A stretch of 64,000 bases of DNA from CAYZWU01 sp964482235 (GCA_964482235.1 CAYZWU010000004.1:136649-200648), one strand, 5' to 3'; counted from the stretch's first letter, positions 18,372-26,843 are shown. Notes: generated by a model not told the origin, from the sequence alone. Program-made: numbers and translations.

Positions 18372-19814
18372 TCAGGATTCGGGCTTCTCTATGCGCCGCG
18401 AATCGAAGATGGAGACGAGCAGGAAAGCCAGCAGCGTGACGGGAAGGACCAGGTAGATCGGCTGATCGGCCACGGACAGGCGCCACGATTCGGGCAGGAC
18501 GAACCAGGCTCCCAGGGAAACCATCGCCGCGGCAAGGGTCCAGGCGGCGCTCCCCCTGCGGCAAATGCCGGGGAAGAAGAGTGTCGCCACCAGGATGAGA
18601 GCGAAGGCCGCGTTGAGCGTGAGTCCCGCGAGCAGGCTCTTCAGGATATCCTTGGACATCGTGATGGCCATCACGAAGGTGCCCATGCTGATGAAGAGCA
18701 CCGTGCCGCGGGCCACCCACCACTCCCGCCGTCCCTCGATCGAAAAGCGGAAGAAGCGCTTCACGATATCGCCCACAACGAGTGTCGAGCTGCCGAGCAG
18801 CAGGCCGCAGGCCGTGGAGACGTCGGCGGCCCAGAGGCCGGCCAGGATCAGCCCGGCAAGGAACGGGTTCAGGTCGAGAACCATTTTCGGCAGGGCCATG
18901 GCCGTGTCAGGTCCCTCGAGTCCGGGATGAACCACGGCAGCGGAAATTCCGATCAGCGCGCTGATGAAGCCCACCGGGAGGATCAGCAGCCCGCCCAGCA
19001 GGAATCCACGCCCGGCCGCTGACGGGGTTTTCGAGGCGAAGCTGACCTGCACCACGGCCTGGGTTCCCAGCACTGTGGGGATCATGATCAGGAACCAGGC
19101 CCCGATGATCAGCGGTCCCATGGCCCAGAGGCCGAAATCCGATCCCGGCTGGGCCAGCTCCTGCAGCCTGTTCGACAGCCCTTCCATCCCTCCTGTCTGC
19201 GACAGGGCGTCGCCGAAGCTGAGAGCGGCTCCCAGGATCACCCCCACGTAGATGAGGGTCACGTTGATGATATTGGTCAGACCGGCGGCCCAGAGCCCGC
19301 CGATCAGCGTGATTCCGATGAAGACGACCGCGGTGATGAGCATCCCCAGTTCGAAAGAGAGGCCGGGAAGCAGCATGGAGAGGATCGCTCCGCCGGCCAC
19401 GTACTGGAGCGAGGTGATGACCAGCTGGACGACGAGCTGCCCGAGAACGCCGAGCACTCTTCCGGCCGTGCCGTAGTACCGCTCGAAAAGCTCCGGGACG
19501 GTGCTCACCTCCATCTTGCGATACCGTCCGGCGGCAAAGAGCCCCATGACGACGGCGCCGGCCGCCCATGCCGCTCCATACCACCCTGCGGATAGTCCCC
19601 TGGTGTACGCCCTCTGAGCCACGCCCACGGTGGAGGCGCCGCCGACGGCGAGACCGGTGAGCATCACGGCCGTGACCCCCATGGGCAGGCCGCGGCCTGC
19701 CAGGAAGTAGCCGGTGAGCCCCCCCTTCGCACTGAGCCGGCGCGTCCACCACGAGATGGCGTAGAGCAGGGCGATGTAGAAAACGACGATTCCTGCAGGG
19801 ATGTAGTCGCTCAT
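18372..19814 (-). CDS. Sodium:solute symporter (SSS family)
   Basis: A 480-residue inner-membrane protein with about thirteen hydrophobic helices, typical of the SSS family that takes up organic acids, amino acids or sugars with sodium. Helix 1 and its loop (WWTRRLSAKGGLTGYFLAGRGLPMGVTAVML) and the helix with ADVSTACGLLLGSSTLVVGDIVKRF are family blocks. It starts 4 bases inside the end of the ADP-forming acyl-CoA synthetase gene (ATGA overlap), so it is the last gene of the operon holding that ligase and the Fe-S reductase pair. The context suggests import of the acid that the ligase then activates. The substrate is inference only. Confidence 0.88.
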   Translation of the reverse strand: MSDYIPAGIVVFYIALLYAISWWTRRLSAKGGLTGYFLAGRGLPMGVTAVMLTGLAVGGASTVGVAQRAYTRGLSAGWYGAAWAAGAVVMGLFAAGRYRKMEVSTVPELFERYYGTAGRVLGVLGQLVVQLVITSLQYVAGGAILSMLLPGLSFELGMLITAVVFIGITLIGGLWAAGLTNIINVTLIYVGVILGAALSFGDALSQTGGMEGLSNRLQELAQPGSDFGLWAMGPLIIGAWFLIMIPTVLGTQAVVQVSFASKTPSAAGRGFLLGGLLILPVGFISALIGISAAVVHPGLEGPDTAMALPKMVLDLNPFLAGLILAGLWAADVSTACGLLLGSSTLVVGDIVKRFFRFSIEGRREWWVARGTVLFISMGTFVMAITMSKDILKSLLAGLTLNAAFALILVATLFFPGICRRGSAAWTLAAAMVSLGAWFVLPESWRLSVADQPIYLVLPVTLLAFLLVSIFDSRRIEKPES

Positions 19815-21895
19815 CGCGGGACGACCCTCAGCCGCGCGTCCACTGCCATGGGAGGCGTGCCCTTGTCATAGGCGAAGACGGGATTGAGGTCGATTTCTTC
19901 AATGGCCGGAAAATCGGCGGCCAGCAGCGAGAGCCTGACGAGCATGTCGGCAAGGCCCTCGAGATCGACCGGCGGCTGCCCGCGTGTTCCGGTGAGGATG
20001 GGCAGGCCCTTGATCGAAAGGATCATCTCCATCGCTTCCCCATGCCCCAGCGGCGCCAGCCGGAAGACCACGTCCTTCATCGCTTCCACGAAGATGCCGC
20101 CAAGACCGAACATGATCATCGGCTCGATGCCCTGCTGGGCCATCGAACCGAGTATCACCTCTCTCCCGACCGGCTTTGCGGCCTGGAGGATGAAGCCGGC
20201 ATCGCGGCCCTCGAAACGAGTCGCCATCTCCTTGAACGCCGCCTCCAACGCCGCACTGTCCTCGAGCCCCAGGGCGACGCCGCCTTCATCGGACTTGTGA
20301 ACCACGGCGGTGGAATCTACCTTGAGCACGCAGGGGAATCCGGTCACGTCGGCCGCGGCGATCAGATCCTCGGCCGATCGGACAGCAACCGTCCGGGCGG
20401 CGTTGATGCCGTAGCAGCCGAGGAGGTCGAAGACCTCGGCCTGGGGCAGGAACGTATCCTTCACCTCGTAGCGCCCCAGAATCGTCCCGGCCCGTGCCTT
20501 GTCGCAGTCGATCTGCGGCAAAGGCTCGCTCTTCCTCGCCTTGATCCGGCTGTAGCGGGCCATGGCCACGAGGACCTTCCCGCCGTCCTCGGGAAACTCG
20601 AAAACGGGCGTGCCGCCGTCGCGGATCGCCTGCATCAGGTCGTACCATTTCTCGATCGTTTCCAGCACGACCACCACAGGCTTGGCCGCCGTCTCGCCCG
20701 CCTCCTTCAGGCGCTGCGCAATGCCGTGCAGATCGACGAAGGGCGCCGAGATGAAGTTGACGAGCACCATGTCCACGCCGGGATCCTTGAAAAGGGTCTC
20801 CACGGCGAGCCCGTAATGCTCGGGCGTGGCCGTGGCCAGCACGTCCACGGGATTCTTCACGCTCGCCTCGGGATAGAGGCTCTCGCTGAGCCCCTTCTTC
20901 GTCTCCTCCTTCAGCACGGCCAGGTCGACTCCGCCCATTACCGCCTCGTCAAGGGCCAGGATGGCGGGGCCTCCGGTGTTCGTCACGATGCCGAGCTTGT
21001 TGCCCGCCGGAACGGGCTGCTGCGCAAAGGCGATGGCCGCCTTGGTCATGGTGTCCTGATCGTTGAACCTGAGGATGCCGGCCTTCTCGAACATGGCGTC
21101 CGTCATGGCATCCTGATCGAGAAGCGACCCGGTATGGGAGGAGACGGCCACGGCTCCTTCCTTCGTGCGTCCCGCCTTCAGGGCGAAGATCGGCTTCTTC
21201 GGCGTGATCTTCCGCGCCACCTCGAGAAAGCGGCGCGGATCCTTGAACGTCTCCACCTGGAGCAGGATCACGTTGGTTCCCTCGTCGTTGCCGAAGTACT
21301 CCAGGATGTCGTTCATGCCCACGTCGCACTCGTTGCCGTAGCTGGCATACATCCTGAGCCCCATGCCGAGCTTGTGGAGCGGGATCTTGAGCGTTTCGCC
21401 CACCCCGCCGCTCTGCGCCAGGATCGACACGGAGCCCGGCGTCATCGGCACGAAGGTGAAGTTGGCATAGAGGGAGATCTCAGGATCGGAGTTCTGCACG
21501 CCCTGGGAGTTCGGGCCGTAGACCCGCATGCCGTACTTGTGCGCCGTCTCCACCATCAGGCGCTCCAGCTTCATCCCCTCCTCGCCGATCTCCTTGAAGC
21601 CGGCGGTGTGGACGATGGCGAACTTGACTCCCTTCTGACCGCATTCGTCGATCACCCGGGGAACGAGGGTGTTCTTGATCGAGATATTCACCAGGTCGAT
21701 CTCGTCCGGCACGTCCAGGATCGACTTGTATGCCTTGAAGCTCCGCACCTGGCTCTCCTTGGGATTGATCGGAAAGATCGGTCCCCTGTACTTGTGATCC
21801 ACCAGGTTCTGGATCACGATGTGACCGATGGAGAGCGGGTTGTTGGAGGCGCCGATCACCGCCACGCCCCCGGGCCTGAAAAGTGCGTCTAACAT
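19811..21895 (-). CDS. Acyl-CoA synthetase (ADP/NDP-forming), single-chain
   Basis: A cytoplasmic enzyme that forms an acyl-CoA from a carboxylic acid, CoA and ATP, giving ADP and phosphate (or the reverse). The start at 21895 was chosen because AAAGGAGAGG lies just before it; an ATG 45 bases upstream lacks such a site. The 694 residues follow the fused family order: CoA-binding domain (VAVIGASNNPLSIGH at about 10-25), succinyl-CoA-ligase-like domains with the phospho-His loop VSSHTGSLLDQDAM, then a C-terminal ATP-grasp domain ending FGLGGIFVEAMKDVVFRLAP and DLNPVFA. Acetate, arylacetates, benzoate and pimelate are known substrates of relatives. Lying between the activator and symporter genes, it probably activates the imported acid. 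Confidence 0.9.
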   Translation of the reverse strand: MLDALFRPGGVAVIGASNNPLSIGHIVIQNLVDHKYRGPIFPINPKESQVRSFKAYKSILDVPDEIDLVNISIKNTLVPRVIDECGQKGVKFAIVHTAGFKEIGEEGMKLERLMVETAHKYGMRVYGPNSQGVQNSDPEISLYANFTFVPMTPGSVSILAQSGGVGETLKIPLHKLGMGLRMYASYGNECDVGMNDILEYFGNDEGTNVILLQVETFKDPRRFLEVARKITPKKPIFALKAGRTKEGAVAVSSHTGSLLDQDAMTDAMFEKAGILRFNDQDTMTKAAIAFAQQPVPAGNKLGIVTNTGGPAILALDEAVMGGVDLAVLKEETKKGLSESLYPEASVKNPVDVLATATPEHYGLAVETLFKDPGVDMVLVNFISAPFVDLHGIAQRLKEAGETAAKPVVVVLETIEKWYDLMQAIRDGGTPVFEFPEDGGKVLVAMARYSRIKARKSEPLPQIDCDKARAGTILGRYEVKDTFLPQAEVFDLLGCYGINAARTVAVRSAEDLIAAADVTGFPCVLKVDSTAVVHKSDEGGVALGLEDSAALEAAFKEMATRFEGRDAGFILQAAKPVGREVILGSMAQQGIEPMIMFGLGGIFVEAMKDVVFRLAPLGHGEAMEMILSIKGLPILTGTRGQPPVDLEGLADMLVRLSLLAADFPAIEEIDLNPVFAYDKGTPPMAVDARLRVVPR

Positions 21896-21914
21896 GATTC
21901 CTCTCCTTTCAGAT

Positions 21915-22784
21915 TCAGCGATCTTCCGGAAGGTCGTCATCCCGTGCCGTCAAGGCAGCTCCCAGGGCCCCCGTGAACTGGGGATCCGGGGGAACGAGGA
22001 CCTCTTTTCCGAGAGATTCGGCAAGAGCTTCAACAAGAATTGCATTGTGCTGGACGACGCCGCCGGTGAGGATCACGTCCCCTTCGGTGAAGCGGTCCAT
22101 CTCCACGATCCGGTTGACCACGGACTGGAAGGCCCCCCGGATGATGTTCTCCACACGCTCGCCGCGGCGGATGTAGGCCAGGATCTCGGTCTTGGCGAAT
22201 ACGGTGCAGAAACTGCCCAGGGTGAACTTCCGGTCGGCTGCCCGGGCCAGCGAGTCGAGCTTCTCCAGGGGGATCTCGAGGCGCGCCGCGATCTCCTCTA
22301 GAAAGGCCCCCGTGCCGGCGGCGCACTTGCGGTTCATCTTGAAGCCGAGCCGCCGACCGTCCCCGGCAATCTGGATGATCTTGCTGTCCTGGCCGCCGAT
22401 GTCCACGATCACGGCCCTGCCGGGAAAATAAAAATAGCATCCGTGTCCGTGGCAGGTGATTTCCGTGACGCTCCTTGCGGCGAATTCGACGTTGCTGCGT
22501 CCGTAGCCCGTGGCCACGCATCGGGTCACGCTGCTCTCCCGCGCGCCCAGGGCATCGAGAGCGTTGTCCAGCGCCGTGCGAGCCGAAGCCTTGTAGTCGA
22601 CGCCGGACTTCCGGACATGCTTGGCGAGGATGGCGCCTTCCTTGCCGATGAGAACGACCTTGGTGGCCGACGCGCCCACATCGACGCCGCAGAACAGCGC
22701 AGGCAGCTCGGGCGCTCCCTCTTTCCCGGTATTCGATTCTGAATCCACGTGCCGCCTCTTGCTCACATCCGCCTTGCCGCTCAA
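21915..22784 (-). CDS. BadF/BcrA/HgdC-type ATPase, activator of dehydratase or reductase
   Basis: An ATP-dependent electron carrier that passes low-potential electrons from ferredoxin to a partner Fe-S protein. The 289 residues show the ASKHA fold: phosphate 1 motif GVDVGASATKVVL (about 33-45), GGQDSKIIQI, and the two cysteines that ligate the shared [4Fe-4S] cluster of the dimer, in NRKCAAGTGAF and GSFCTVFAKTE. The adenosine motif LTGGVVQHN and a second glycine block near the C-terminus are present. An N-terminal extension of about 30 residues may mean that the real start lies further in. It is coupled to the upstream subunit gene by a 4-base overlap. Only one such ATPase gene is here, unlike class I benzoyl-CoA reductase, which has two (BcrA and BcrD). 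Confidence 0.93.
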   Translation of the reverse strand: MSGKADVSKRRHVDSESNTGKEGAPELPALFCGVDVGASATKVVLIGKEGAILAKHVRKSGVDYKASARTALDNALDALGARESSVTRCVATGYGRSNVEFAARSVTEITCHGHGCYFYFPGRAVIVDIGGQDSKIIQIAGDGRRLGFKMNRKCAAGTGAFLEEIAARLEIPLEKLDSLARAADRKFTLGSFCTVFAKTEILAYIRRGERVENIIRGAFQSVVNRIVEMDRFTEGDVILTGGVVQHNAILVEALAESLGKEVLVPPDPQFTGALGAALTARDDDLPEDR

Positions 22785-24022
22785 CTGACGAGCTGTTCCA
22801 CGAAGGCCTCGATGTTAGTGCGGGACTGCTCCTCGGAGTAGCAGCGCAGGTCGTTCAGGTCGCCGTTGATGGTGAGGCACGCGACGCCGAGCTTCTTCGC
22901 CAGCCGCTCCGGCATGCCGTACCGGCAGTTCGAGTTGTTCGGGCATGTCTTGGCATCGTGAAAGAGGATGCCGTTCACCCGGTATTCCTTCACCATGCGG
23001 TCGAGATAGCTCTCCTTGTAGTCCTCGGAGCGGGTGATGAAGAGCTCGGTGTAGGCCCGGGCCATGCTCCGGAACGGATCGGCCGGATCGAGAGCCTCGA
23101 AGATCCAGCTGTTGCAGTATGTGGATGCCACCACGCAGGCATCGAGCTGCATGAACAGCTCGGAATGCTCCCTGAGCTTACCCCAGATCGGCATCCCCTC
23201 CCAGTAGATGCGATGCCGCTCGCTGTCCACCGCCGCGACGCCCTGCCCGATCCGCTCCTCGAGCTCGGCGGTCAGGGCCTCGTAGTAATCGATCGCCCGA
23301 TCCGTTCCACGGAGCACCACGGCAGGCCCCATGTGGATCGTGCCGTCGAAGAAACTGATCGGCGACGGAACATGGGTGGCCGAACGGAGGACCTTCTTCC
23401 AGAGCTCCGTGGTCTTTCGGGACAGGTCGGTGATTCGCTCGAGCTCGCTGCGGTCGAGGCTCTTCCCGGCCACCTTCTCCAGGACGGGAACCATCTCCTC
23501 GAGCTGCGCCGTCACGTAATCGAGATCCGTTTCCGTGAGGTCGCCGAGTCCGCGCGGCGTCTCCACCCCCGCTATCGGCACGTCGAACTCCTTCCGGTAG
23601 TACTCGAACCAGTCCTTCACGTCGCGGCACTGGTTGGTGTTGTAGACGAGCACGTCGGGCCTGGGCACCTCCTCCATGCCGGGAAAGGCGCCCGAGAGGG
23701 GGGTCTTCTTCTCCAGGTACGATCCGATGTCGCTCGTCAGGTAGGAGCAGATGTCGGGAGAGTATCCGATGGCGTTGGCCGCGGGGATCAGATCCATCGC
23801 CATGCGGGAGGCGCCGAGGAGGGCGCCGTGGTTTTCGGGAAAGTAGACCAGGAATCCCAAGGCCCGGAGCAGCTCGGCCGGTCCCACGCTCGTGCACCAC
23901 GCGATCTTTTGCGAACCGCTCTTCGCCGCCTCGTTCAGTTCCATGAAGTACTCGCCCATGAACTTCTTCATCAGGCCGGTGGATTTGATCTTCTTGAAGC
24001 TAGCCTTTTTGTCGCTGGACAT
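22781..24022 (-). CDS. 2-hydroxyacyl-CoA dehydratase / benzoyl-CoA reductase family Fe-S subunit (BcrB/HgdB-like)
   Basis: A 413-residue Fe-S protein, partner of the activator encoded next to it. Candidate cluster ligands are Cys in IAWCTSVGPAE, in YSPDICSYLTSD, in VYNTNQCRDVKDW and in HDAKTCPNNSNC; the C-terminal block INGDLNDLRCYSEEQ with a following helix is a family hallmark. By eye it is closer to BcrB than to BcrC (the GYSPDIC and PRPDVLVYNTNQC blocks). No second subunit gene lies nearby. A single subunit plus one activator is also the layout of double-cubane cluster proteins (YjiM/YjiL type), so the reaction could be ring reduction, dehydration of a 2-hydroxyacyl-CoA, or something else. 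It is the first gene of its operon. Confidence 0.88.
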   Translation of the reverse strand: MSSDKKASFKKIKSTGLMKKFMGEYFMELNEAAKSGSQKIAWCTSVGPAELLRALGFLVYFPENHGALLGASRMAMDLIPAANAIGYSPDICSYLTSDIGSYLEKKTPLSGAFPGMEEVPRPDVLVYNTNQCRDVKDWFEYYRKEFDVPIAGVETPRGLGDLTETDLDYVTAQLEEMVPVLEKVAGKSLDRSELERITDLSRKTTELWKKVLRSATHVPSPISFFDGTIHMGPAVVLRGTDRAIDYYEALTAELEERIGQGVAAVDSERHRIYWEGMPIWGKLREHSELFMQLDACVVASTYCNSWIFEALDPADPFRSMARAYTELFITRSEDYKESYLDRMVKEYRVNGILFHDAKTCPNNSNCRYGMPERLAKKLGVACLTINGDLNDLRCYSEEQSRTNIEAFVEQLVS

Positions 24023-24075
24023 GACGTCGTTCTCCTTACACGTCGTGATTCGTACCGCCCTTTTCGCGCCTCACA

Positions 24076-24103
24076 ATTGTAGGGAAAGAGATGACCTTGT
24101 CCA
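24076..24103 (-). promoter_or_regulatory. Candidate promoter of the Fe-S reductase operon
   Basis: On the minus strand TGGACA and TACAAT are separated by 16 bases, with the -10 about 54 bases upstream of the ATG. An AAGGAG ribosome site follows. The -10 is good and the -35 is fair. Confidence 0.45.
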
Positions 24104-24136
24104 GAACAGGTTCTTCGAAGTCGCGCCGGCGCCGTG

Positions 24137-24224
24137 AGCCCCCCGGTGTATCGCCGCACGCACCCCGGTGCGTCGCCGTGCACCCCCCGACGCGCCACCA
24201 TGCGCGCCCCCCGGCACGATGCTG
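24137..24224. repeat. Degenerate GC-rich tandem repeat in the divergent promoter region
   Basis: About four imperfect copies of a 20-25 base unit built around CCCCGGTG and TCGCCG, for example GCACCCCGGTGCGTCGCCG and the earlier CCCCCCGGTGTATCGCCG, lie between the two opposing promoters. The units diverge towards the right. The role is unknown; regulator binding or DNA structure control is possible, as is simple slippage. Confidence 0.5.
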
Positions 24225-24240
24225 TTTTTGGAGAGACTGT

Positions 24241-24269
24241 TTGACTTGTGCCAGGCCCCGCGATATGAA
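24241..24269 (+). promoter_or_regulatory. Sigma-70 promoter of the rightward SDR-thiolase operon
   Basis: TTGACT and TATGAA are separated by exactly 17 bases. The predicted start near 24276 leaves a leader of about 114 bases before the ATG at 24390, which ends with the strong ribosome site AGGAGG. The long leader has room for post-transcriptional control, but no riboswitch fold was recognised. Confidence 0.65.
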
Positions 24270-24389
24270 TTTACTTCCCAGCGGTTATTTCTTCGACAAA
24301 TCATGGTTGTCTCGGAAATATCCTGACTCAAGAACGGCACCGTTGGTTTCATTCCCTGCCGGCGCCATTCACAGTGACAGGAGGAAGGC

Positions 24390-25139
24390 ATGGATCTCGG
24401 ACTTCAAGGTAAGAACGCAATCGTCACGGGCGGCAGCATGGGCATCGGCACGGCAACGGCACTGGCTCTCGCCGCGGAAGGCTGCAACGTGGCAATCAAC
24501 TATCGCCGCCACGACACCGAGGCTAAGGAGGTCGTGAAGGCGATCGAGGAGATGGGACGACAGGGCCTGGCAGTCCAGGCCGACGTGGCCAGCCACGGCG
24601 ACGCGGCCAAGATGGTCGACCAGGTCGTCGAGGAGCTCGGCGGCCTCGACATCATGGTCTGCAACGCAGGCATCAACTGGGACGGCGTCATCTGGAAGAT
24701 GACCGAGCAGCAGTGGGACCAGGTGATCAACGTCAACCTGAAGGGCTACTTCAACTACAACCAGGCCGCCGCCAAGGTTTTCATGGAGCAGAAGGGCGGC
24801 AAGATCGTCAACATCTCATCGATCAACGGACTCAGGGGCAAGTTCGGGCAGGCGAACTACTCCGCCTCCAAGGGCGGCGAGATCGCCATGAGCAAGGCCC
24901 TGGCGCGAGAGCTCGGCAAGTTCAACGTCAACGTCAACGTGGTGGCCCCAGGCATGGTGATGACCGAGATGGCGCGGAAGATCCCCCCGGAGTTCCTGAA
25001 CAAGGCGGTGGACGAGACAGTGCTGGGCCGCATCGCCACGCCGGAAGAGTGCGCCGACGTGATCGCCTTTCTCTGTTCCGACAAGTCGCGCCACATCACG
25101 GGCGAGGTGATCAAGGTCGACGGAGGCCAGTACATCTGA
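24390..25139 (+). CDS. Short-chain dehydrogenase/reductase, 3-oxoacyl reductase / hydroxyacyl-CoA dehydrogenase type
   Basis: A 249-residue NAD(P)-dependent oxidoreductase. The Rossmann motif VTGGSMGIG (residues 9-17), the NAG motif in VCNAGINWDG, and the catalytic Ser, Tyr and Lys in SSINGLRG and YSASKGG are all present, so it should be active. The family spans FabG-like ketoreductases and dehydrogenases of beta-oxidation. Here it precedes an SCP2-type thiolase and a DUF35 protein, the same trio as BbsC/D, BbsB and BbsA of benzylsuccinate beta-oxidation, which suggests that it oxidises a 3-hydroxyacyl-CoA to the 3-oxo form. An AGGAGGAAGG site precedes the ATG. Confidence 0.9.
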   Translation: MDLGLQGKNAIVTGGSMGIGTATALALAAEGCNVAINYRRHDTEAKEVVKAIEEMGRQGLAVQADVASHGDAAKMVDQVVEELGGLDIMVCNAGINWDGVIWKMTEQQWDQVINVNLKGYFNYNQAAAKVFMEQKGGKIVNISSINGLRGKFGQANYSASKGGEIAMSKALARELGKFNVNVNVVAPGMVMTEMARKIPPEFLNKAVDETVLGRIATPEECADVIAFLCSDKSRHITGEVIKVDGGQYI

Positions 25140-25206
25140 TTCGTGCCGCTGTCCGGCGCAGTCGTTTTCCTCATCGGGTGACCCGACAATTTGGAGAAAT
25201 GAAGAC

Positions 25207-26361
25207 ATGACGAGAGTGGGAATCATCGGCATCGGGCACGGCGTCTTCGGCCGGCGCAGCGATGCCACGGTCCAGGAGCTGGCCTTCGAGGCTTTCCGGT
25301 CGGCCATGGAGGACGCCGGGATCGGGCGCGAAGAGCTCGACGCCTCGGTGATCGGCTCGGTCCCCGAGTATCACAAGCAGCGCTCCCTGCCGGGAGTGGT
25401 GCAGGAGTATCTCGGTCTCAATCCGAAGCCCACATGGCTAACCGAGGTGGCCTGCGCGTCGGGAAGCGCGGCCATCCGCACGGCATGGATGTCGATCAAG
25501 GCAGGCGTCCATTCCATGGTGGCCGTGCTCGGCTGCCAGAAGATGACGGAGCTCTCGACGCCGGAGATCCTGGCGCTCATGGGCCGCGTGGGCGAGGTGC
25601 AGTGGGAGTCCGGTTTCGGCACGACGTTCCCCGCCTACTACGCCATGTTCGCCGAGCGGCACATGCACGAGTTCGGCACGACGCGCGACCAGCTCCTGGA
25701 AGTGGCGGTGAAGAACCACTACTACGGCGCCAGGAATCCCAACGCCCTCTTCCAGAAGGAGATCACCCTGGAGAAGGCCAGGGCATCGGAGGAGGTGGCC
25801 ACGCCGCTCCAGGTCTACGACTGCTGCGCCAATGCCGACGGCGCGGCCTGCCTGATCCTGGCCTCCGAGGACAAGGCGAAGGCGATCTCCAAGAACCCGG
25901 TCTGGCTCGACGGGATGAGCTGCGCCACGGCCAGCATGTCGGTCCTCAGGCGTCCGAACCTCGTCGGCCTTCCGAGCGCCGAGCAGGCGGCCGGCGAGGC
26001 CTACGCCATGGCCGGCGTCACGGCGAAGGACATCAAGGTGGCCGAGGTGCACGACTGCTTCACCGTGGCCGAGCTCATGGCCTACGAGGACCTGGGTTTC
26101 TGCGAGAAGGGCGAAGGCGGCGGCTACATCTCCGACCGGCGCGCCTACATCGGCGGCGAAGTGGCGGTCAACGTGGACGGCGGCCTGAAGTCCAAGGGCC
26201 ATCCGATCGGCGCCACCGGTGTTTCCATGACCTATGAGATCGCCAGGCAGCTCCGGGGTGAATGCGGCGAAAGGCAGGTCCCGGAAGCCGACGTAGGCCT
26301 CACCCACAACGTGGGCGGGATCGGACAGTATTGCTTCGTCCAGGTGATGAGGAGGGATTGA
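25207..26361 (+). CDS. SCP2-type thiolase (3-oxoacyl-CoA cleaving)
   Basis: A 384-residue thiolase of the SCP2-like or archaeal acetyl-CoA acetyltransferase group. The nucleophile Cys sits in EVACASGSAAIR (near residue 85), the active-site His in LKSKGHPIGATG, and the C-terminal HNVGG in THNVGGIGQYCFV takes the place of the usual CxG block, as is normal for this group. Such thiolases often need a DUF35 zinc-ribbon protein, and one is encoded 3 bases downstream. By analogy with BbsAB (benzoylsuccinyl-CoA thiolase), it may split a bulky 3-oxoacyl-CoA rather than acetoacetyl-CoA. The substrate is inferred. Confidence 0.9.
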   Translation: MTRVGIIGIGHGVFGRRSDATVQELAFEAFRSAMEDAGIGREELDASVIGSVPEYHKQRSLPGVVQEYLGLNPKPTWLTEVACASGSAAIRTAWMSIKAGVHSMVAVLGCQKMTELSTPEILALMGRVGEVQWESGFGTTFPAYYAMFAERHMHEFGTTRDQLLEVAVKNHYYGARNPNALFQKEITLEKARASEEVATPLQVYDCCANADGAACLILASEDKAKAISKNPVWLDGMSCATASMSVLRRPNLVGLPSAEQAAGEAYAMAGVTAKDIKVAEVHDCFTVAELMAYEDLGFCEKGEGGGYISDRRAYIGGEVAVNVDGGLKSKGHPIGATGVSMTYEIARQLRGECGERQVPEADVGLTHNVGGIGQYCFVQVMRRD

Positions 26362-26364
26362 GTC

Positions 26365-26805
26365 ATGTTCAAGTGGTTTGGAAAAGTCAATTTCTCCCCC
26401 TACACGAAGGTGACCGAATTTGCCGTTCACCTCAAGGACGGGCGCCTGATGGGATCGCGGTGCCGGAAGTGCGGCGAGGTCTCCTTTCCGCCGCGCGCCG
26501 ACTGCGGCGCCTGCATGAGCGGGGAGTTCGAGTTCGTCGAGATGAGCGGCAAGGCCGTTCTTCACACCTTCACCAAGATCGTTGCCGCCCCGACGGGTTT
26601 CGAGGACGTGACCCCCTATATCGTGGGCGTCGTGGACCTCGAGGAAGGCGGCAGGCTGCTGGCCTGGATCGGAGACACCGTCGACGAGAAGGAGATCAAG
26701 ATCGGCATGGACCTCCAGGTGGTCCCCAGGATCTTCGAGGAGGTCGAGGAGATCAAGGTCTACTACAGTCTCGAGAAGGCCGGAACAACGTGGTCGAAGG
26801 CCTGA
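26365..26805 (+). CDS. DUF35 zinc-ribbon/OB-fold protein, thiolase partner
   Basis: A 146-residue protein with the rubredoxin-like zinc ribbon CRKCGEVSFPPRADCGAC (about residues 33-50, four cysteines) followed by an OB-fold (LHTFTKIVAAPTGF onwards). DUF35 proteins bind thiolases and hold CoA substrates; BbsA in toluene degradation and the archaeal HMG-CoA synthase complex are known cases. Its position right after the SCP2-type thiolase gene, with 3 bases between, supports a heteromeric complex. A strong terminator follows at once, so this is the end of the first transcription unit. Confidence 0.92.
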   Translation: MFKWFGKVNFSPYTKVTEFAVHLKDGRLMGSRCRKCGEVSFPPRADCGACMSGEFEFVEMSGKAVLHTFTKIVAAPTGFEDVTPYIVGVVDLEEGGRLLAWIGDTVDEKEIKIGMDLQVVPRIFEEVEEIKVYYSLEKAGTTWSKA

Positions 26806-26815
26806 GAGCCCGATG

Positions 26816-26843
26816 AAAGAGCTTCGACTCGAAGCTCTTTTTC
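26816..26843 (+). terminator. Strong intrinsic terminator or attenuator between the DUF35 gene and bamA
   Basis: A perfect 11-base stem, AAAGAGCTTCG with CGAAGCTCTTT, closes a 3-base loop and is followed by further T residues. It lies 10 bases after the DUF35 stop and about 65 bases before bamA. It either ends the SDR-thiolase-DUF35 transcript or limits read-through into bamA and the genes beyond. Confidence 0.8.
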
